A DNA stretch of 64,000 nt from DASYTH01 sp035762905 (GCF_035762905.1 NZ_DASUCC010000123.1:1-64000); one strand, 5' to 3'. Shown: positions 32,711 through 42,032, counted from the stretch's first letter. The notes: generated by a model from the sequence alone, not told the origin. Program-made: numbers and translations.

Positions 32711-35301
32711 ACCGCGGCCAGGTCGGTGCGGCTGGTGAGGCCGAGCTTGGTGTAGGCGCGCTGCAGGTGCGTCTCCACGGTGCGCACCGACACGGTCAGC
32801 GCGTCGGCGATCTCCCGGTTCGAGCTGCCGCCCGCGGCCAGCAGGGCGATCTCCCGCTCCCGGCTGGTCAGCTCGGCCACCGGGCCGGCCAGCTCCAGAC
32901 CCGGGGTCCGGGCCCCCTCGCACCGCTCCACCAGCGCGTGCGCCCGCTCGGCCATCCGCTCGGCGGACCGGGCGTCCTGCCGCCTGCGGTACTCGGCGGC
33001 GGCCGCCGCGGCCGACTCCGCGGCCAGCAGCAGCGCGCCGCGCTGCGCGAACCGCTCGCCGGCGGCGGCCAGGTCGTCCGGGTCCCGCCGGGCCAGCGCG
33101 CCGACCAGCGCCGCCCGGTCGGCGATCAGCGGGTTGTCCGATCCGGCGGCCAGCTCGGCCAGTGGCCGGGCGGCGTCCGAGCCGCCCAGCCGGGCCAGGT
33201 CGTGCCAGGCCGCCGCGGCCAGCGCCGCCCCGGCCGCCCCGTGCGCCGCCTCGCGCAGCAGGACCGCGGCCCGCACCGGGTCGCCGGCCAGCCGCGCGGC
33301 CCAGGCCCGGGCCCGCAGTTCCTCGCAGCGCAGCAGGTTCAGGTCGGTCTCCGGCATCCCGTCCAGGTCCTCGATCGCGGCCCGCACCCGGGCGGTGTCC
33401 TCCTGCTGGGCCGCGGCAAGGGCGATCCCCGCGCAGCACCACCGGCGCAGCACGAGCTGACCGGTCTCGGCCGCGATCGCCATGCCCTCGGCGAACGAGT
33501 TCCCGGCCCGGCCAAGCCGGCCGGTCAGCGACTCGACCCGCCCGCACAGCAGGGCCGACCAGGCCTGCCCGGTCCGGCTGTGCAGCCGCAGTGACCGGTC
33601 GTAGAGCCGGCGCGCCGCGCTTTCCGCCTCGGCCAGCTTTCCCGTCTCGCACAGTGCGACGACCGCGGCGAGCCGGGCCCGGCCCGGCTCCGGGCCGCGG
33701 GCGGCCCGGTCCACGTAGGCCATCGCCCGGCCGGCCTGCCCGGCCATGGCCGCCGCGACCGCCGCGGCGGCCGCCGTGGTGGCCAGGCCGTGTCCCGGCG
33801 TCGCGGTGGACAGTGCGTCGGCGCCGGCCAGCGCGTCCGAGAGCCGGCCGCAGAGCAGCGCGATCAGCGCCCGGTGCGCCAGCACCTGGTCCATCAGCTT
33901 GCCGGTGAGCTGCTCCGACGCGGTGTCCAGCATCGCCGCGGCGTCCTCGCCTCGGCCGTGCCAGTACAGCAGCGCGCGGGCCCGCTCGATCGCCACCGAG
34001 GCGCGCTCCTCCTCGGTGCCGGCCCGCTCGGCCAGCCCGGCCAGCAGCTCCTCGGCCCGCTCGGGTGAGCCGCGCTCGCCGAGCACCCGGGCATGCAGCA
34101 GCGTGGCCGCGGCACCGGCGCCGGCATCGGCCGCGCCCACCGTGAGCCGTTCGGCCAACGGCAGGTTGCCGGCCCGCCGGGCTCCGCGCGCCGCGTCCAG
34201 CATGATCTTCGGGTCGACCGTGCCGCCACCGTCCATCTGCCAGACCGCGAGCGGCAGCGCACCGACCCGCTCCACCCCGACGCCGGTGGCCGCCTCGGCC
34301 AGCCGCCGGCTGGCCGCCATCCGGCCGAGCGCGGTGAGCTGGCCGCGCAGCACCTCCCCGTAGAGCGGGTGCGCCAGGCTGACCTGCAACCCGCTGCGCT
34401 GCCGCACGGTCTGCACCAGACCGTGCCGCTCCAACTTGTCGACAAGAGCGGGCTCGGCGAACTGCGCGACGATCTCCCACGGCAACGGCTCGCCGAGGGC
34501 GAGCAGTTCGAGCACCTCGCGCTCGGTCCGGTCCAGGTCCACCAGCCGGGCGCCGACCAGCTCGATCAGCCGCGGCGAGCTGGACAGCGTCCGGGCCAGC
34601 CGCCACACGCCCTGCTCCCGGCGCAGGATGTCGGTGTCAAGGCCGCCGAGCACCAGCTCGTGCAGGAACAGCGCGTTTCCTTGGCTGGCCTGGGAAAGCT
34701 CGTGCCGGGCGGCGCCGTCGATGGGCCCGCCGAGCACCTGGTCGAGGATCCGGTGGACGTCCTTCTCGGACAGCGGCGTCAGGTCCAGCCGCTCGACGAT
34801 GTTGTCCTTCCACAGCGCCAGCAGCGGTTCCGGCGCCGGCAGCCCGGTTCTCGTGGTGAGCACGACGAACGCCCGGTCCGGCGCGGCCAGTTGCTGCACG
34901 ACCGTGGCCGAGGCGGCGTCCAGCAGGTGCGCGTCGTCCACCACGAGCAGCAGCGGCCCGGGTCCGCTGGCGATCGCGTCCGCCGCCGCGCGCAGCCAGT
35001 TGGCCCGCGGGCCGGTGCGCCGCGAGTCGGCCGGCAGCAGCGGGGCCAGCGCGCCGAGCGGGACGCCGGCCGCCGCCCGGGTGGCCAGCACCCGCACGCA
35101 CCGGAATCCCACCCGCTCGGCGATCGCGGCGCACTCGGTGGCCAGCCGGGTCTTGCCCACCCCGGCCGGCCCGGCGAACAGCAGCCCGGCCGCGTCCGGC
35201 CGGCCGAGCGCCGCCGCCACGCGGGCAAGCTCGCGCTCGCGGCCGACGAACGGCCACGGCCGATCCAGCACGGCGTGCCCGCCGCGCTCCGCTGTGCTCA
35301 T
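32680..35301 (-). CDS. LAL-type (large ATP-binding LuxR) transcriptional regulator
   Basis: An 873-residue regulator. An N-terminal P-loop ATPase shows GPAGVGKT (Walker A, 44-51) and LLLVVDDAHLLDAAS (Walker B). A long helical region of TPR-like repeats fills the middle. A C-terminal LuxR helix-turn-helix contains ELTSREREIALLAAGGSSNREIADALTVSVRTVETHLQRAYTKLGL in two parts. LAL proteins activate secondary-metabolite and catabolic operons when bound by ligand and ATP. ATG 35301 gives MSTAERGGHAVL. It is divergent from an alpha/beta-hydrolase gene (87 nt apart). Confidence 0.9.
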   Translation of the reverse strand: MSTAERGGHAVLDRPWPFVGRERELARVAAALGRPDAAGLLFAGPAGVGKTRLATECAAIAERVGFRCVRVLATRAAAGVPLGALAPLLPADSRRTGPRANWLRAAADAIASGPGPLLLVVDDAHLLDAASATVVQQLAAPDRAFVVLTTRTGLPAPEPLLALWKDNIVERLDLTPLSEKDVHRILDQVLGGPIDGAARHELSQASQGNALFLHELVLGGLDTDILRREQGVWRLARTLSSSPRLIELVGARLVDLDRTEREVLELLALGEPLPWEIVAQFAEPALVDKLERHGLVQTVRQRSGLQVSLAHPLYGEVLRGQLTALGRMAASRRLAEAATGVGVERVGALPLAVWQMDGGGTVDPKIMLDAARGARRAGNLPLAERLTVGAADAGAGAAATLLHARVLGERGSPERAEELLAGLAERAGTEEERASVAIERARALLYWHGRGEDAAAMLDTASEQLTGKLMDQVLAHRALIALLCGRLSDALAGADALSTATPGHGLATTAAAAAVAAAMAGQAGRAMAYVDRAARGPEPGRARLAAVVALCETGKLAEAESAARRLYDRSLRLHSRTGQAWSALLCGRVESLTGRLGRAGNSFAEGMAIAAETGQLVLRRWCCAGIALAAAQQEDTARVRAAIEDLDGMPETDLNLLRCEELRARAWAARLAGDPVRAAVLLREAAHGAAGAALAAAAWHDLARLGGSDAARPLAELAAGSDNPLIADRAALVGALARRDPDDLAAAGERFAQRGALLLAAESAAAAAAEYRRRQDARSAERMAERAHALVERCEGARTPGLELAGPVAELTSREREIALLAAGGSSNREIADALTVSVRTVETHLQRAYTKLGLTSRTDLAAVLRSRPRKPT

Positions 35302-35388
35302 CGGTAGCCCTCGCCCGGCCCGATTACCTGTCGTTATGTGATCGCCGCACAGGGCGGCCGTGCTACGGCGACACCTAGAGTGGAGATC

Positions 35389-36168
35389 ATGATCACCTCC
35401 GGGTACGAGGACGTGGGGGCCGGGGACGCGGTGGTGCTGGTGCACGGGCACCCGTTCAACCGGTCGATGTGGCGGCCGCAGCTGGACCGGTTCGGCCGGG
35501 CCGGGTTCCGGGTGATCGCGCCGGACCTGCGCGGCTACGGCGAGGCCGCGGTGCTGCCGGGCAAGACCACGCTGGCCGAGTTCGCGGCCGACATCGCCGG
35601 CCTGCTCGACCGGCTCGGCGTCGACCGCGCCGTGCTCTGCGGCCTGTCCATGGGCGGCCAGATCGTCATGGACTTCTACCGGCAGTTCCCGTCCCGGGTC
35701 CGCGCCCTCGTCCTCGCCGACACCTTCGCCGGCCTGGACACCCCCGAGCGTCGCCAACTCCGCCTGGACACCGCCGACCGGCTGGAGCGCGACGGCATGG
35801 CCGAGTACGCCGCCGAGGAACTCCCCAAGATGGTGTCCCCGCTGACCATCGCCACGCGGCCCGCCGTCGCCGACCACGTCCTCGAGATGATGCGCGGCAC
35901 CCCACCGGCCGGAGCCGCGGCGGCGCTACGCGGCCGGGCCGAGCGCCCCGACTACACCCCGGTGCTCGCCGCGGCGGACGTCCCCGCCCTGATCCTGGTC
36001 GGCCGGGACGACGGCTACACCCCCATCCCGGACGCCGAGGCGATGCACCGCCTGCTCACCGGCTCCACCCTCGTCGTCATCGACGACGCCGGCCACCTGC
36101 CCAACCTGGAACGCCCGGCCGCCTTCGACGCCGCACTGGACACCTTCCTGTCCTCGCTGTCGCCGTGA
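35389..36168 (+). CDS. Alpha/beta-hydrolase
   Basis: A 259-residue hydrolase with VVLVHGHPFNRSMW (oxyanion-hole HG), CGLSMGGQIVMD (nucleophile Ser in GxSxG), a D in ILVGRDDGYTP and the catalytic His in IDDAGHLPNLE. This is the 3-oxoadipate enol-lactonase/esterase-like branch, but the pca lactonase of the window is a different gene (37323-38096). ATG 35389 follows TGGAGATC. It is divergent from the LAL regulator, which may control it, and convergent with the IclR gene, the two stops being 7 nt apart. Confidence 0.88.
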   Translation: MITSGYEDVGAGDAVVLVHGHPFNRSMWRPQLDRFGRAGFRVIAPDLRGYGEAAVLPGKTTLAEFAADIAGLLDRLGVDRAVLCGLSMGGQIVMDFYRQFPSRVRALVLADTFAGLDTPERRQLRLDTADRLERDGMAEYAAEELPKMVSPLTIATRPAVADHVLEMMRGTPPAGAAAALRGRAERPDYTPVLAAADVPALILVGRDDGYTPIPDAEAMHRLLTGSTLVVIDDAGHLPNLERPAAFDAALDTFLSSLSP

Positions 36169-36175
36169 CCCCGGC

Positions 36176-36949
36176 TCACCGGCGCTGGCGGCCGAAGAAG
36201 TCGGCCTCGATCCGGGCGGCGGTCTTGAGCAGTGGCGGGAGCAGGTCGCGGCGCATGACCTCAAGGGAGGTCCGGCTGGCGTGGGCGGAGATGTTCAAGG
36301 CGGCGATGACGCGGCCGGTGCGGTCGCGGATGGGGGCGGCGATGGCGCGCAGGCCGTCCTCGAGCTCCTGGTTCACCAGGGAGTAGCCCTGGGTGCGGAC
36401 CTTGGCCAGCTCGGCGCGCAGGCCCTGGCCCGAGGAAACGGTGCGGGTGGTGAGCGGTTCGAGCCTGACCCGGGCGAGGTAGGCGTCCACCGCCTCGTCG
36501 GACAGGCCGGCGATCAGGACCCGGCCCATGGAGGTGGCGTAGGCCGGGAACCGGGTGCCGACGCTGATCACCACGGTCATGATCCGGCTGGTCGGGACGC
36601 GGGCGACGTAGACGACGTCGTCACCGTCGAGCACCGACACCGATGAGGACTCGTTGACCTCGGCGACCAGTGCCTCCAGGTGCGGCTCGGCGACCTCGGG
36701 CAGGGAGAGGCTGGACAGGTAGGCGAAGCCCAGTTCCAGGACCCGGGCGGTGAGCGAGAAGTAGCGGCCCTCGGCGCGGACGTAGCCCAGCTCGGCCAGG
36801 GTCAGCAGGAACCGGCGGGCGGCGGCCCTGGTCACGCCGGTGCTGGCGGCCACCTCGCTGAGGGTCAGCTCGGCGTGCTCGGCGTCGAACGCCCGGATCA
36901 CCGCGAGCCCGCGCTCCAGCGACTGCACGAAGTCGGGTCCGCGGGTCAT
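36176..36949 (-). CDS. pcaR: IclR-family regulator of the pca locus (PcaR-like)
   Basis: A 257-residue IclR regulator. The N-terminal winged helix covers FVQSLERGLAVIRAFD and LTLSEVAASTGVTRAAARRFLLTLAELGYV. The C-terminal effector domain includes VYVARVPTSRIM, ISVGTRFPAYATSMGRVLLA-like text and a final NISAHASRTS. PcaR/PobR regulators of this group sense beta-ketoadipate or 4-hydroxybenzoate. The gene is the last of the leftward pca operon: its ATG overlaps the pcaC stop (ATGA), so it would be co-expressed with the genes it regulates. Likely sites lie at 42054-42169. Confidence 0.82.
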   Translation of the reverse strand: MTRGPDFVQSLERGLAVIRAFDAEHAELTLSEVAASTGVTRAAARRFLLTLAELGYVRAEGRYFSLTARVLELGFAYLSSLSLPEVAEPHLEALVAEVNESSSVSVLDGDDVVYVARVPTSRIMTVVISVGTRFPAYATSMGRVLIAGLSDEAVDAYLARVRLEPLTTRTVSSGQGLRAELAKVRTQGYSLVNQELEDGLRAIAAPIRDRTGRVIAALNISAHASRTSLEVMRRDLLPPLLKTAARIEADFFGRQRR

Positions 36950-37326
36950 GTCTGCACCCCCAGCTCGTCGAGCACCTTGCCGGCCACGGCGAACGCGGTG
37001 TTGGCCGCGGGCACTCCGGCGTAGACCGCGGTGTGCAGCAGCGCCTCCCGGATCTCCACCGGGGTCACCCCGATCCGCACGGCGGCCCGCACGTGCATGG
37101 CCAGTTCCGCCTCGCAGCGCAACGCGGCCAGCAGCGCAAGGGTGAGCAGGCTGCGGGTGCGCCGGTCCAGCTCCGGCCGGGTCCACACCCCGCCCCAGGC
37201 CGCCCGGGTGATGTACTCCTGGAACGGCGCGGAGAACGGCGTGGTCCCGGCGATCGCCCGGTCCACGTGCTCGTCGCCGAGGACGGCCCGACGGACCTCC
37301 TCACCGGCCGGATCAAGCTCGCTCAT
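36946..37326 (-). CDS. pcaC: 4-carboxymuconolactone decarboxylase
   Basis: A 126-residue CMD-family protein, starting MSELDPAGEEVRRAVLGDEHVDRA, with FQEYITRAAWGGVWTRP and the RTRSLLTLALLAAL and CEAELAMHVRAAVRIGVT helices. It converts 4-carboxymuconolactone to 3-oxoadipate enol-lactone. It is a separate gene here, overlapping pcaD by 4 nt; in many actinobacteria pcaD and pcaC are fused as pcaL. Confidence 0.93.
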   Translation of the reverse strand: MSELDPAGEEVRRAVLGDEHVDRAIAGTTPFSAPFQEYITRAAWGGVWTRPELDRRTRSLLTLALLAALRCEAELAMHVRAAVRIGVTPVEIREALLHTAVYAGVPAANTAFAVAGKVLDELGVQT

Positions 37327-38096
37327 CGTGCTGTCCCTTCCAGATGCTCGAGCAGCAGCCGGGTCACGGCCTCGGGTTGCTCGACGTTGGCCAGGTGGGC
37401 GGCGTCCGGGACGACGGCCAGCCGCGCGCCGGGGATGCCGGCGGCGATCACCTCGGCGTGCTCCGGCGGGGTGGCCGGGTCGTCGGCACCGGCGATCACC
37501 AGGGTGGGCGCGGTGATCGAGCCGAGCGACGGCACCAGGTCCATGGTCTCGATGGCCGCGCAACAGCCGGCGTAACCGGTCGCGGGCGTGCCGGCGACCA
37601 GCGCCCCGGCCCAGGTGGCCACGTCCGGGCGGGCGGCGGTGAACCCCGCGGTGAACCAGCGGCCGAGCAGCGTCTCGACCAGCGCCCCGGTCCCTTGCGC
37701 GGTAACGGTTTCCGCTCGCTCCCGCCACATCGATGCCGGGCCGAGCCGGGCCGAGGTGCACAGCAGCGCCAGCCGGTCCACCCGGTCCGGGGCGTTCGCC
37801 GCCACCCACATCGCCACCATGCCGCCCAGCGACAGCCCGCCGAGGTGCACCCGGTCCAGGCCGAGCGAGTCCAGCAGGGCCAGCACGTCGCCGCCCAGGT
37901 CGGTCAGCCGGTACCGGCCGGACGGCACCGGCGAGCCGCCGTGCCCGCGGTGGTCGTAGCGCACCACCCGGAACCGCTCGGTGAGCGCCGGAAGCTGCGG
38001 CTCCCACATGGCCACCGTGGTGCCCAGCGAGTTGCCCAGCACCAGCACCGGACCGTCGGACGGTCCGTCCACGGTGTACGAAAGCGCGACGTTCAC
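37323..38096 (-). CDS. pcaD: 3-oxoadipate enol-lactonase
   Basis: A 257-residue alpha/beta-hydrolase. Motifs are LVLGNSLGTTVAMWEPQLP, YDHRGHGGSP, LGGLSLGGMVAMW (nucleophile Ser) and PDAAHLANVEQPE (His). NSLGTT.MW and DHRGHG are typical of PcaD. It hydrolyses the enol-lactone to 3-oxoadipate. The GTG at 38096 overlaps the pcaB stop by 4 nt, as elsewhere in this operon. ATG starts further upstream fall inside pcaB and were rejected. Confidence 0.93.
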   Translation of the reverse strand: MNVALSYTVDGPSDGPVLVLGNSLGTTVAMWEPQLPALTERFRVVRYDHRGHGGSPVPSGRYRLTDLGGDVLALLDSLGLDRVHLGGLSLGGMVAMWVAANAPDRVDRLALLCTSARLGPASMWRERAETVTAQGTGALVETLLGRWFTAGFTAARPDVATWAGALVAGTPATGYAGCCAAIETMDLVPSLGSITAPTLVIAGADDPATPPEHAEVIAAGIPGARLAVVPDAAHLANVEQPEAVTRLLLEHLEGTAR

Positions 38097-39211
38097 CGGA
38101 CCTCCAGCACCCGATCGACCAGCTCCCCGGAACATCCGGTATCCACATCGGACAGAAATTTCGACAGGTTCGCCGCCATGGCACCGGCATCGACGCGCAG
38201 CCCGGTCAGACAGGCCCGCAGCCAGGACATCGCCGAACCCGTCGCGACCAGCAGGTCGCGCAACGGCCGCCACTCGGCCTGCCAGGCGCCGGCCGCCCGC
38301 TCGTGCTCGCCGGCCATCGCGGCCAGCAGGGTGGCGACCAGCCCGGGCGCCTGGCTCGCCGACGCCAGGGTGGACACCGCGGCCACCGGGTTGCGCTTGT
38401 GCGGCATGGCCGACGAGCCCCCGGGCGCCCCCTCGGCGACCTCGCCCACCTCCGCCTGAGACAACAGCGTCACGTCCCGGGCGATCTTGCCGGCGGTGCC
38501 GGCCGCGGTGCCGAGAGCGCCGGCCAGGTCGGCGATCCGGGTCCGGTCGGTGTGCCATGGCAGCACCGGAACCGCAAGGCCCAGCTGCCCGGCGAACGCC
38601 TCGACCAGGTCGAACGCCCGCCCCTCGAAGCCGGCCAGGGTGCCGGCCGGGCCGCCGAGCTGCACGGCCAGCCGGCCGCGCACCGCCGTGAGCCGCTCGG
38701 CCGCCGCGTCCAGCGCGGACAGCCAGCGTGCCGCCTTGAGCCCGAAGGTGACCGGCGCGGCCGGTTGCAACAGGGTGCGCCCGGCCATCGGGACGTTGCG
38801 GTACGTCCGGGCCATTCGGGCCGCCGCGTCGCTCGCACCGGACAGGTCGGCGAGCAGCACGTCCAGCGCGGACCGGGACACCAACATGGCCGCGGTGTCC
38901 AGGATGTCCTGGCTGGTCGCTCCCTTGTGGACGGCCGGGCCGGCGACCTCGCGCAGCATGCGCACCAGCGGCACCACCGGGCTGGCATGGCGGCCGGCCC
39001 GCCTGGCCAGTTCGGCCAGGTCGAACCGGTCCACCCGGCAGGCATCGGCGACGGCGGCCGCCGCCTCCGGCTCGATGAGTCCGATCCGGGCCTGTGCCCG
39101 GGCCAGCGCCGTCTCGGCGGACAGCATCGCGGCCAGCCAGGCACGGTCGCCGACCGCCTCGCGCACCCCGCCGCGCGCGAGCACCTCGTCGAACAGACCC
39201 GGCTCAGACAC
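38093..39211 (-). CDS. pcaB: 3-carboxy-cis,cis-muconate cycloisomerase
   Basis: A 372-residue fumarase-superfamily protein. It shows HKGATSQDILDTAAMLV, RTLLQPAAPVTFG and the signature GGSSAMPHKRNPV. It lactonises 3-carboxymuconate to 4-carboxymuconolactone. GTG 39211 starts VSEPGLFDEV, the usual N-terminus, and overlaps pcaG by 8 nt; ATG 39232 would add MARRSSS and is the alternative. At about 370 residues it is shorter than the 450-residue type found in proteobacteria. Confidence 0.92.
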   Translation of the reverse strand: MSEPGLFDEVLARGGVREAVGDRAWLAAMLSAETALARAQARIGLIEPEAAAAVADACRVDRFDLAELARRAGRHASPVVPLVRMLREVAGPAVHKGATSQDILDTAAMLVSRSALDVLLADLSGASDAAARMARTYRNVPMAGRTLLQPAAPVTFGLKAARWLSALDAAAERLTAVRGRLAVQLGGPAGTLAGFEGRAFDLVEAFAGQLGLAVPVLPWHTDRTRIADLAGALGTAAGTAGKIARDVTLLSQAEVGEVAEGAPGGSSAMPHKRNPVAAVSTLASASQAPGLVATLLAAMAGEHERAAGAWQAEWRPLRDLLVATGSAMSWLRACLTGLRVDAGAMAANLSKFLSDVDTGCSGELVDRVLEVR

Positions 39212-39755
39212 TGAAGAAGACCGTCTCGCCATCGCCCCGCAGCCGCACGTCGAACCGGAAGCCGTCCGCGGTGGCCACGGCGATCAGCGTGCCGCGCCGG
39301 GCGGGGTCCACGCCGGCGAGCACCGGGTCCTCGGCATTGGCCGGCTCGTCGGGCAGGTAGACCCGGGTGACCAGCCGGTCGAGCAGCCCGCGGCCGAGGA
39401 TGGACAGGTCGATGTGCGGCGCCTGCGGCCGGCCGGCCGCATCGGGCACCCGGCCGGGTCGCAGCGTGCGGATCGCCCAGTACCCGGCCGCGTCGGTCGG
39501 GCAGCGGCCGAACCCGCGGAACTCCACGCCGGCCCCGCGCGGGTCGTCCGGATGCGCGAACCGCCCGTCCGGGTCGGCCTGCCAGCTCTCCACCAGCCCG
39601 TCCGGCACCGGCTCACCGGCCCCGTCGGTGATCCGGCCACGCAGCCAGAACGCGCCCGGAGTGTGCTCGTCGACCACGTACGGCCCGTCCGGCCAGGGCA
39701 GGCAGTGCGCGAAGAACGGTCCGACGGTCTGCGACGGGGTCAATCCCAGCGTCAT
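39204..39755 (-). CDS. pcaG: Protocatechuate 3,4-dioxygenase alpha subunit
   Basis: A 183-residue intradiol-dioxygenase subunit, starting TLGLTPSQTVGPFFAHCLPW, with DGLVESWQADPDGRF, FRGFGRCPTD and PHIDLSILGRGLLDRLVTRVYLPDE. The alpha subunit lacks the iron ligands held by beta but shapes the active site. It pairs with PcaH; ATG 39755 overlaps the pcaH stop by 4 nt. Confidence 0.95.
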   Translation of the reverse strand: MTLGLTPSQTVGPFFAHCLPWPDGPYVVDEHTPGAFWLRGRITDGAGEPVPDGLVESWQADPDGRFAHPDDPRGAGVEFRGFGRCPTDAAGYWAIRTLRPGRVPDAAGRPQAPHIDLSILGRGLLDRLVTRVYLPDEPANAEDPVLAGVDPARRGTLIAVATADGFRFDVRLRGDGETVFFSV

Positions 39756-40462
39756 GATTTCTCCATCGGGGTGGCTTCCCGGCCGCGCAGCACGATGTCG
39801 AACCGGAACGCCAGCGCCCACTCCGGCACCGTCGCCGACAGGTCGAAGCTGGAGATCATCCGCGGCCGGGCCGCCTCGGGCACCGCGTTGTAGATCGGGT
39901 CCTGGAAGAACAGCGGATCGCCGGGGAAGTACATCTGGGTGACCAGCCGCTGGGTGAACGACCGGCCGAACAGCGAGAAGTGGATGTGCGCGGCGCGCCA
40001 GGCGTTGTCGTGGTTGCGCCACGGGTAGGCGCCGGGCTTGACCGTCACGATCCGGTAGCCGCCGTCGGCGTCGGTGAGGCACCGGCCGACCCCGGTGAAG
40101 TTCGGGTCCAGCGGAGCCGGATGCCGGTCGGCGGCGTGGAAGTAGCGGCCGGCCGCGTTGGCCTGCCAGACCTCGACCAGCGTGTGCGGCACCGGCCGGC
40201 CGTCCTCCTCGACCACCCGGCCGTGCACGATGATCCGCTCGCCGAGCGGCTCGCCGTCGTGCTGCTGGGTGAGGTCGGCGTCGTTGGGGTCCACCCGGCC
40301 CTCGCCGAGCAGCGGGCCGGTGATCTCGGTCAGCGAGTGCGTCAGCCGCACCGGGGACAGCGCAGGCGCGCGCAGGGTGGTCGAGACGTATCCCGGGCTG
40401 TACAGCGGCGGGTGCACGTCCTCGCCGGGCCGCCGGTAGCCGGGCAGCACCAGGTCGGTCAT
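39752..40462 (-). CDS. pcaH: Protocatechuate 3,4-dioxygenase beta subunit
   Basis: A 236-residue iron-binding subunit. Motifs are VEVWQANAAGRYFH (first tyrosine ligand region), PGAYPWRNHDNAWRAAHIHFSLFG (tyrosine plus the HIH pair) and QMYFPGDPLFFQDPI. With PcaG it cleaves protocatechuate between the hydroxyls. ATG 40462 was chosen because AAAGGA lies 11 nt upstream; GTG 40471 is too close to it. The start lies 5 nt from the pcaJ stop. Confidence 0.96.
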   Translation of the reverse strand: MTDLVLPGYRRPGEDVHPPLYSPGYVSTTLRAPALSPVRLTHSLTEITGPLLGEGRVDPNDADLTQQHDGEPLGERIIVHGRVVEEDGRPVPHTLVEVWQANAAGRYFHAADRHPAPLDPNFTGVGRCLTDADGGYRIVTVKPGAYPWRNHDNAWRAAHIHFSLFGRSFTQRLVTQMYFPGDPLFFQDPIYNAVPEAARPRMISSFDLSATVPEWALAFRFDIVLRGREATPMEKS

Positions 40463-40467
40463 GGGGG

Positions 40468-41220
40468 TCACGGTCCTTTCACGAGGTCGCGCAGCACGGC
40501 CAGCTCCTCGCCGGTGGGCGGGTCGGTCTCGGCCAGGTCCGCGGCGACGGCGAGGGCCCATCCGGTGGCGGCGCGGGCCGCGGCCAACTCGGCGCCGGGG
40601 TGCAGGTGGGTCAGGGTCAGCTCGCAGGTGTTCGGATCCGGCTCGAGCACGCCGATGTCGGTCACCACCAGCACCGGACCGCGGCCGCGCAGACCGAGCC
40701 GGTCCCGGCAACCCGGCCCGTCGCCGAAGCCGACCGAGGTGACGAAGTCGACCTTCTCGACGAACGCCCGCCGGGTGTGCCGCAGCATCAGGAACACCTC
40801 GCGGCAGGACGCCGCGATCTCCGGCGCCCCGCCCGCGCCGGGCAGCCGCACGTCCGGGTCGCGGTAGTCGGCGCCGATGATCGTGGTGTTCAGGTTGGCG
40901 TACCGGTCGAGCTGGGCGGCGGACAGGAAGCCGACGCCGATCCGGCCGGGCTGCAGCCAGTAGTTGAACACCTCGGGCACGCTGATCACGGCGTCCGCGG
41001 TCTCGGCCAGCTCACCGTCCCCGATGGACAGTGGCAGCCGGGTGGGCTTGGCGCCGATCGCCCCGGACTCGTAGATCAGCACCAGGTCCGGGTTGTGCAG
41101 CCGGCGAGCCAGGTTGGCCGCGGTGCTCGGCAGCCCGATCCCGACGAAGCAGGAGGTGTGCCCGACCAGTGCCCGCGCGGCGGTGATCGTCATCATCTCC
41201 TCGGCGGTCCAGGTGCTCAT
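40468..41220 (-). CDS. pcaJ: 3-oxoadipate CoA-transferase subunit B
   Basis: A 250-residue CoA-transferase beta subunit. It begins STWTAEEMMTITAARAL, has CFVGIGLPSTAANLA, the IYESGAIG segment with the active-site glutamate, and VEKVDFVTSVGFGDG. With PcaI it moves CoA from succinyl-CoA to 3-oxoadipate. ATG 41220 overlaps the pcaI stop (ATGA). The thiolase pcaF that would act next is not in the operon. Confidence 0.93.
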   Translation of the reverse strand: MSTWTAEEMMTITAARALVGHTSCFVGIGLPSTAANLARRLHNPDLVLIYESGAIGAKPTRLPLSIGDGELAETADAVISVPEVFNYWLQPGRIGVGFLSAAQLDRYANLNTTIIGADYRDPDVRLPGAGGAPEIAASCREVFLMLRHTRRAFVEKVDFVTSVGFGDGPGCRDRLGLRGRGPVLVVTDIGVLEPDPNTCELTLTHLHPGAELAAARAATGWALAVAADLAETDPPTGEELAVLRDLVKGP

Positions 41221-42032
41221 GAGCCCACCGGATCCAGCACTTCGGTACGCAGCCAGGCGGTGAACGCGTCCCGGTCCCGGCTGATCGCGTCCCAGGCGCG
41301 GTAGGCGTCGTTGTCCCGGTCGTAGTAGTCCTGCGCGTAGGACGGGCGGGCGCCGCCGGGCACCACGGCCACCGCGGTCACCACCCAGCCGGGCAGCACC
41401 ACCGCGTCCGGTCGCGGGTCCAGGGTGTCCACCACCTCTTCGACGGTGACCAGCGAGCGGTCGGCGGCCAGCACCGCTTCCTTCTGCACGCCGGTGAGTC
41501 CCCACATCTGCACGTTGCCCTTGCGGTCGGCGCGCTGGGCGTGGATCACGGTGACATCCGGCCGCAGCGCCGGCACCGCGGTGAGCACCTCGCCGGTGAA
41601 CGGGCAGGTGACCGTGGCCAGGTTGGCGTTGTGCCGGAACAGGTCGGTGCCGGCGTAGCCGCGCATGACCGCGAACGGCAGCCCGGACGCGCCGGCCACG
41701 TACCGGTTGGCCATGCCGGCGTGGCTGTGCTCGTCCAGCTCGAGCGGGGCCGGCCAGCCGTTGTTGACCGCGTCCCGGAACCGGTGCAGCGAACCGACTC
41801 CCGGGTTGCCGCCCCAGGAGAACACCAGCCGGCTGGCGCATCCGGCGCCGATCAACTGGTCGTAGATGATGTCCGGGGTCATCCTGACCAGGGTGAGGTC
41901 GCGCCGGCCCTGGCGGATGATCTCCTGGCCGGCCCGGACCGGGATGAGGTGGGTGAACCCCTCAAGGGCCACCACGTCGCCGTCCCGGACCAGCGTCGCG
42001 ATGCCCTCGGCCAGACCGACCAGTTCGGCCAT
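41217..42032 (-). CDS. pcaI: 3-oxoadipate CoA-transferase subunit A
   Basis: A 271-residue CoA-transferase alpha subunit, with ALEGFTHLIPVRAGQEIIRQG, DIIYDQLIGAGCASRLVFSWGGNPGVGS and HAQRADRKGNVQMWG. It is the first gene of the leftward operon pcaI-J-H-G-B-D-C-R, every junction of which overlaps or lies within 5 nt. ATG 42032 faces the shared control region with the divergent importer operon. Confidence 0.93.
   Translation of the reverse strand: MAELVGLAEGIATLVRDGDVVALEGFTHLIPVRAGQEIIRQGRRDLTLVRMTPDIIYDQLIGAGCASRLVFSWGGNPGVGSLHRFRDAVNNGWPAPLELDEHSHAGMANRYVAGASGLPFAVMRGYAGTDLFRHNANLATVTCPFTGEVLTAVPALRPDVTVIHAQRADRKGNVQMWGLTGVQKEAVLAADRSLVTVEEVVDTLDPRPDAVVLPGWVVTAVAVVPGGARPSYAQDYYDRDNDAYRAWDAISRDRDAFTAWLRTEVLDPVGS

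Noticed and set aside
36946..38190. A single long frame suggesting a fused pcaL
   Set aside because: The long frame only covers pcaC in frame; its upstream part is a shadow of pcaD, which is read in another frame with intact catalytic motifs.
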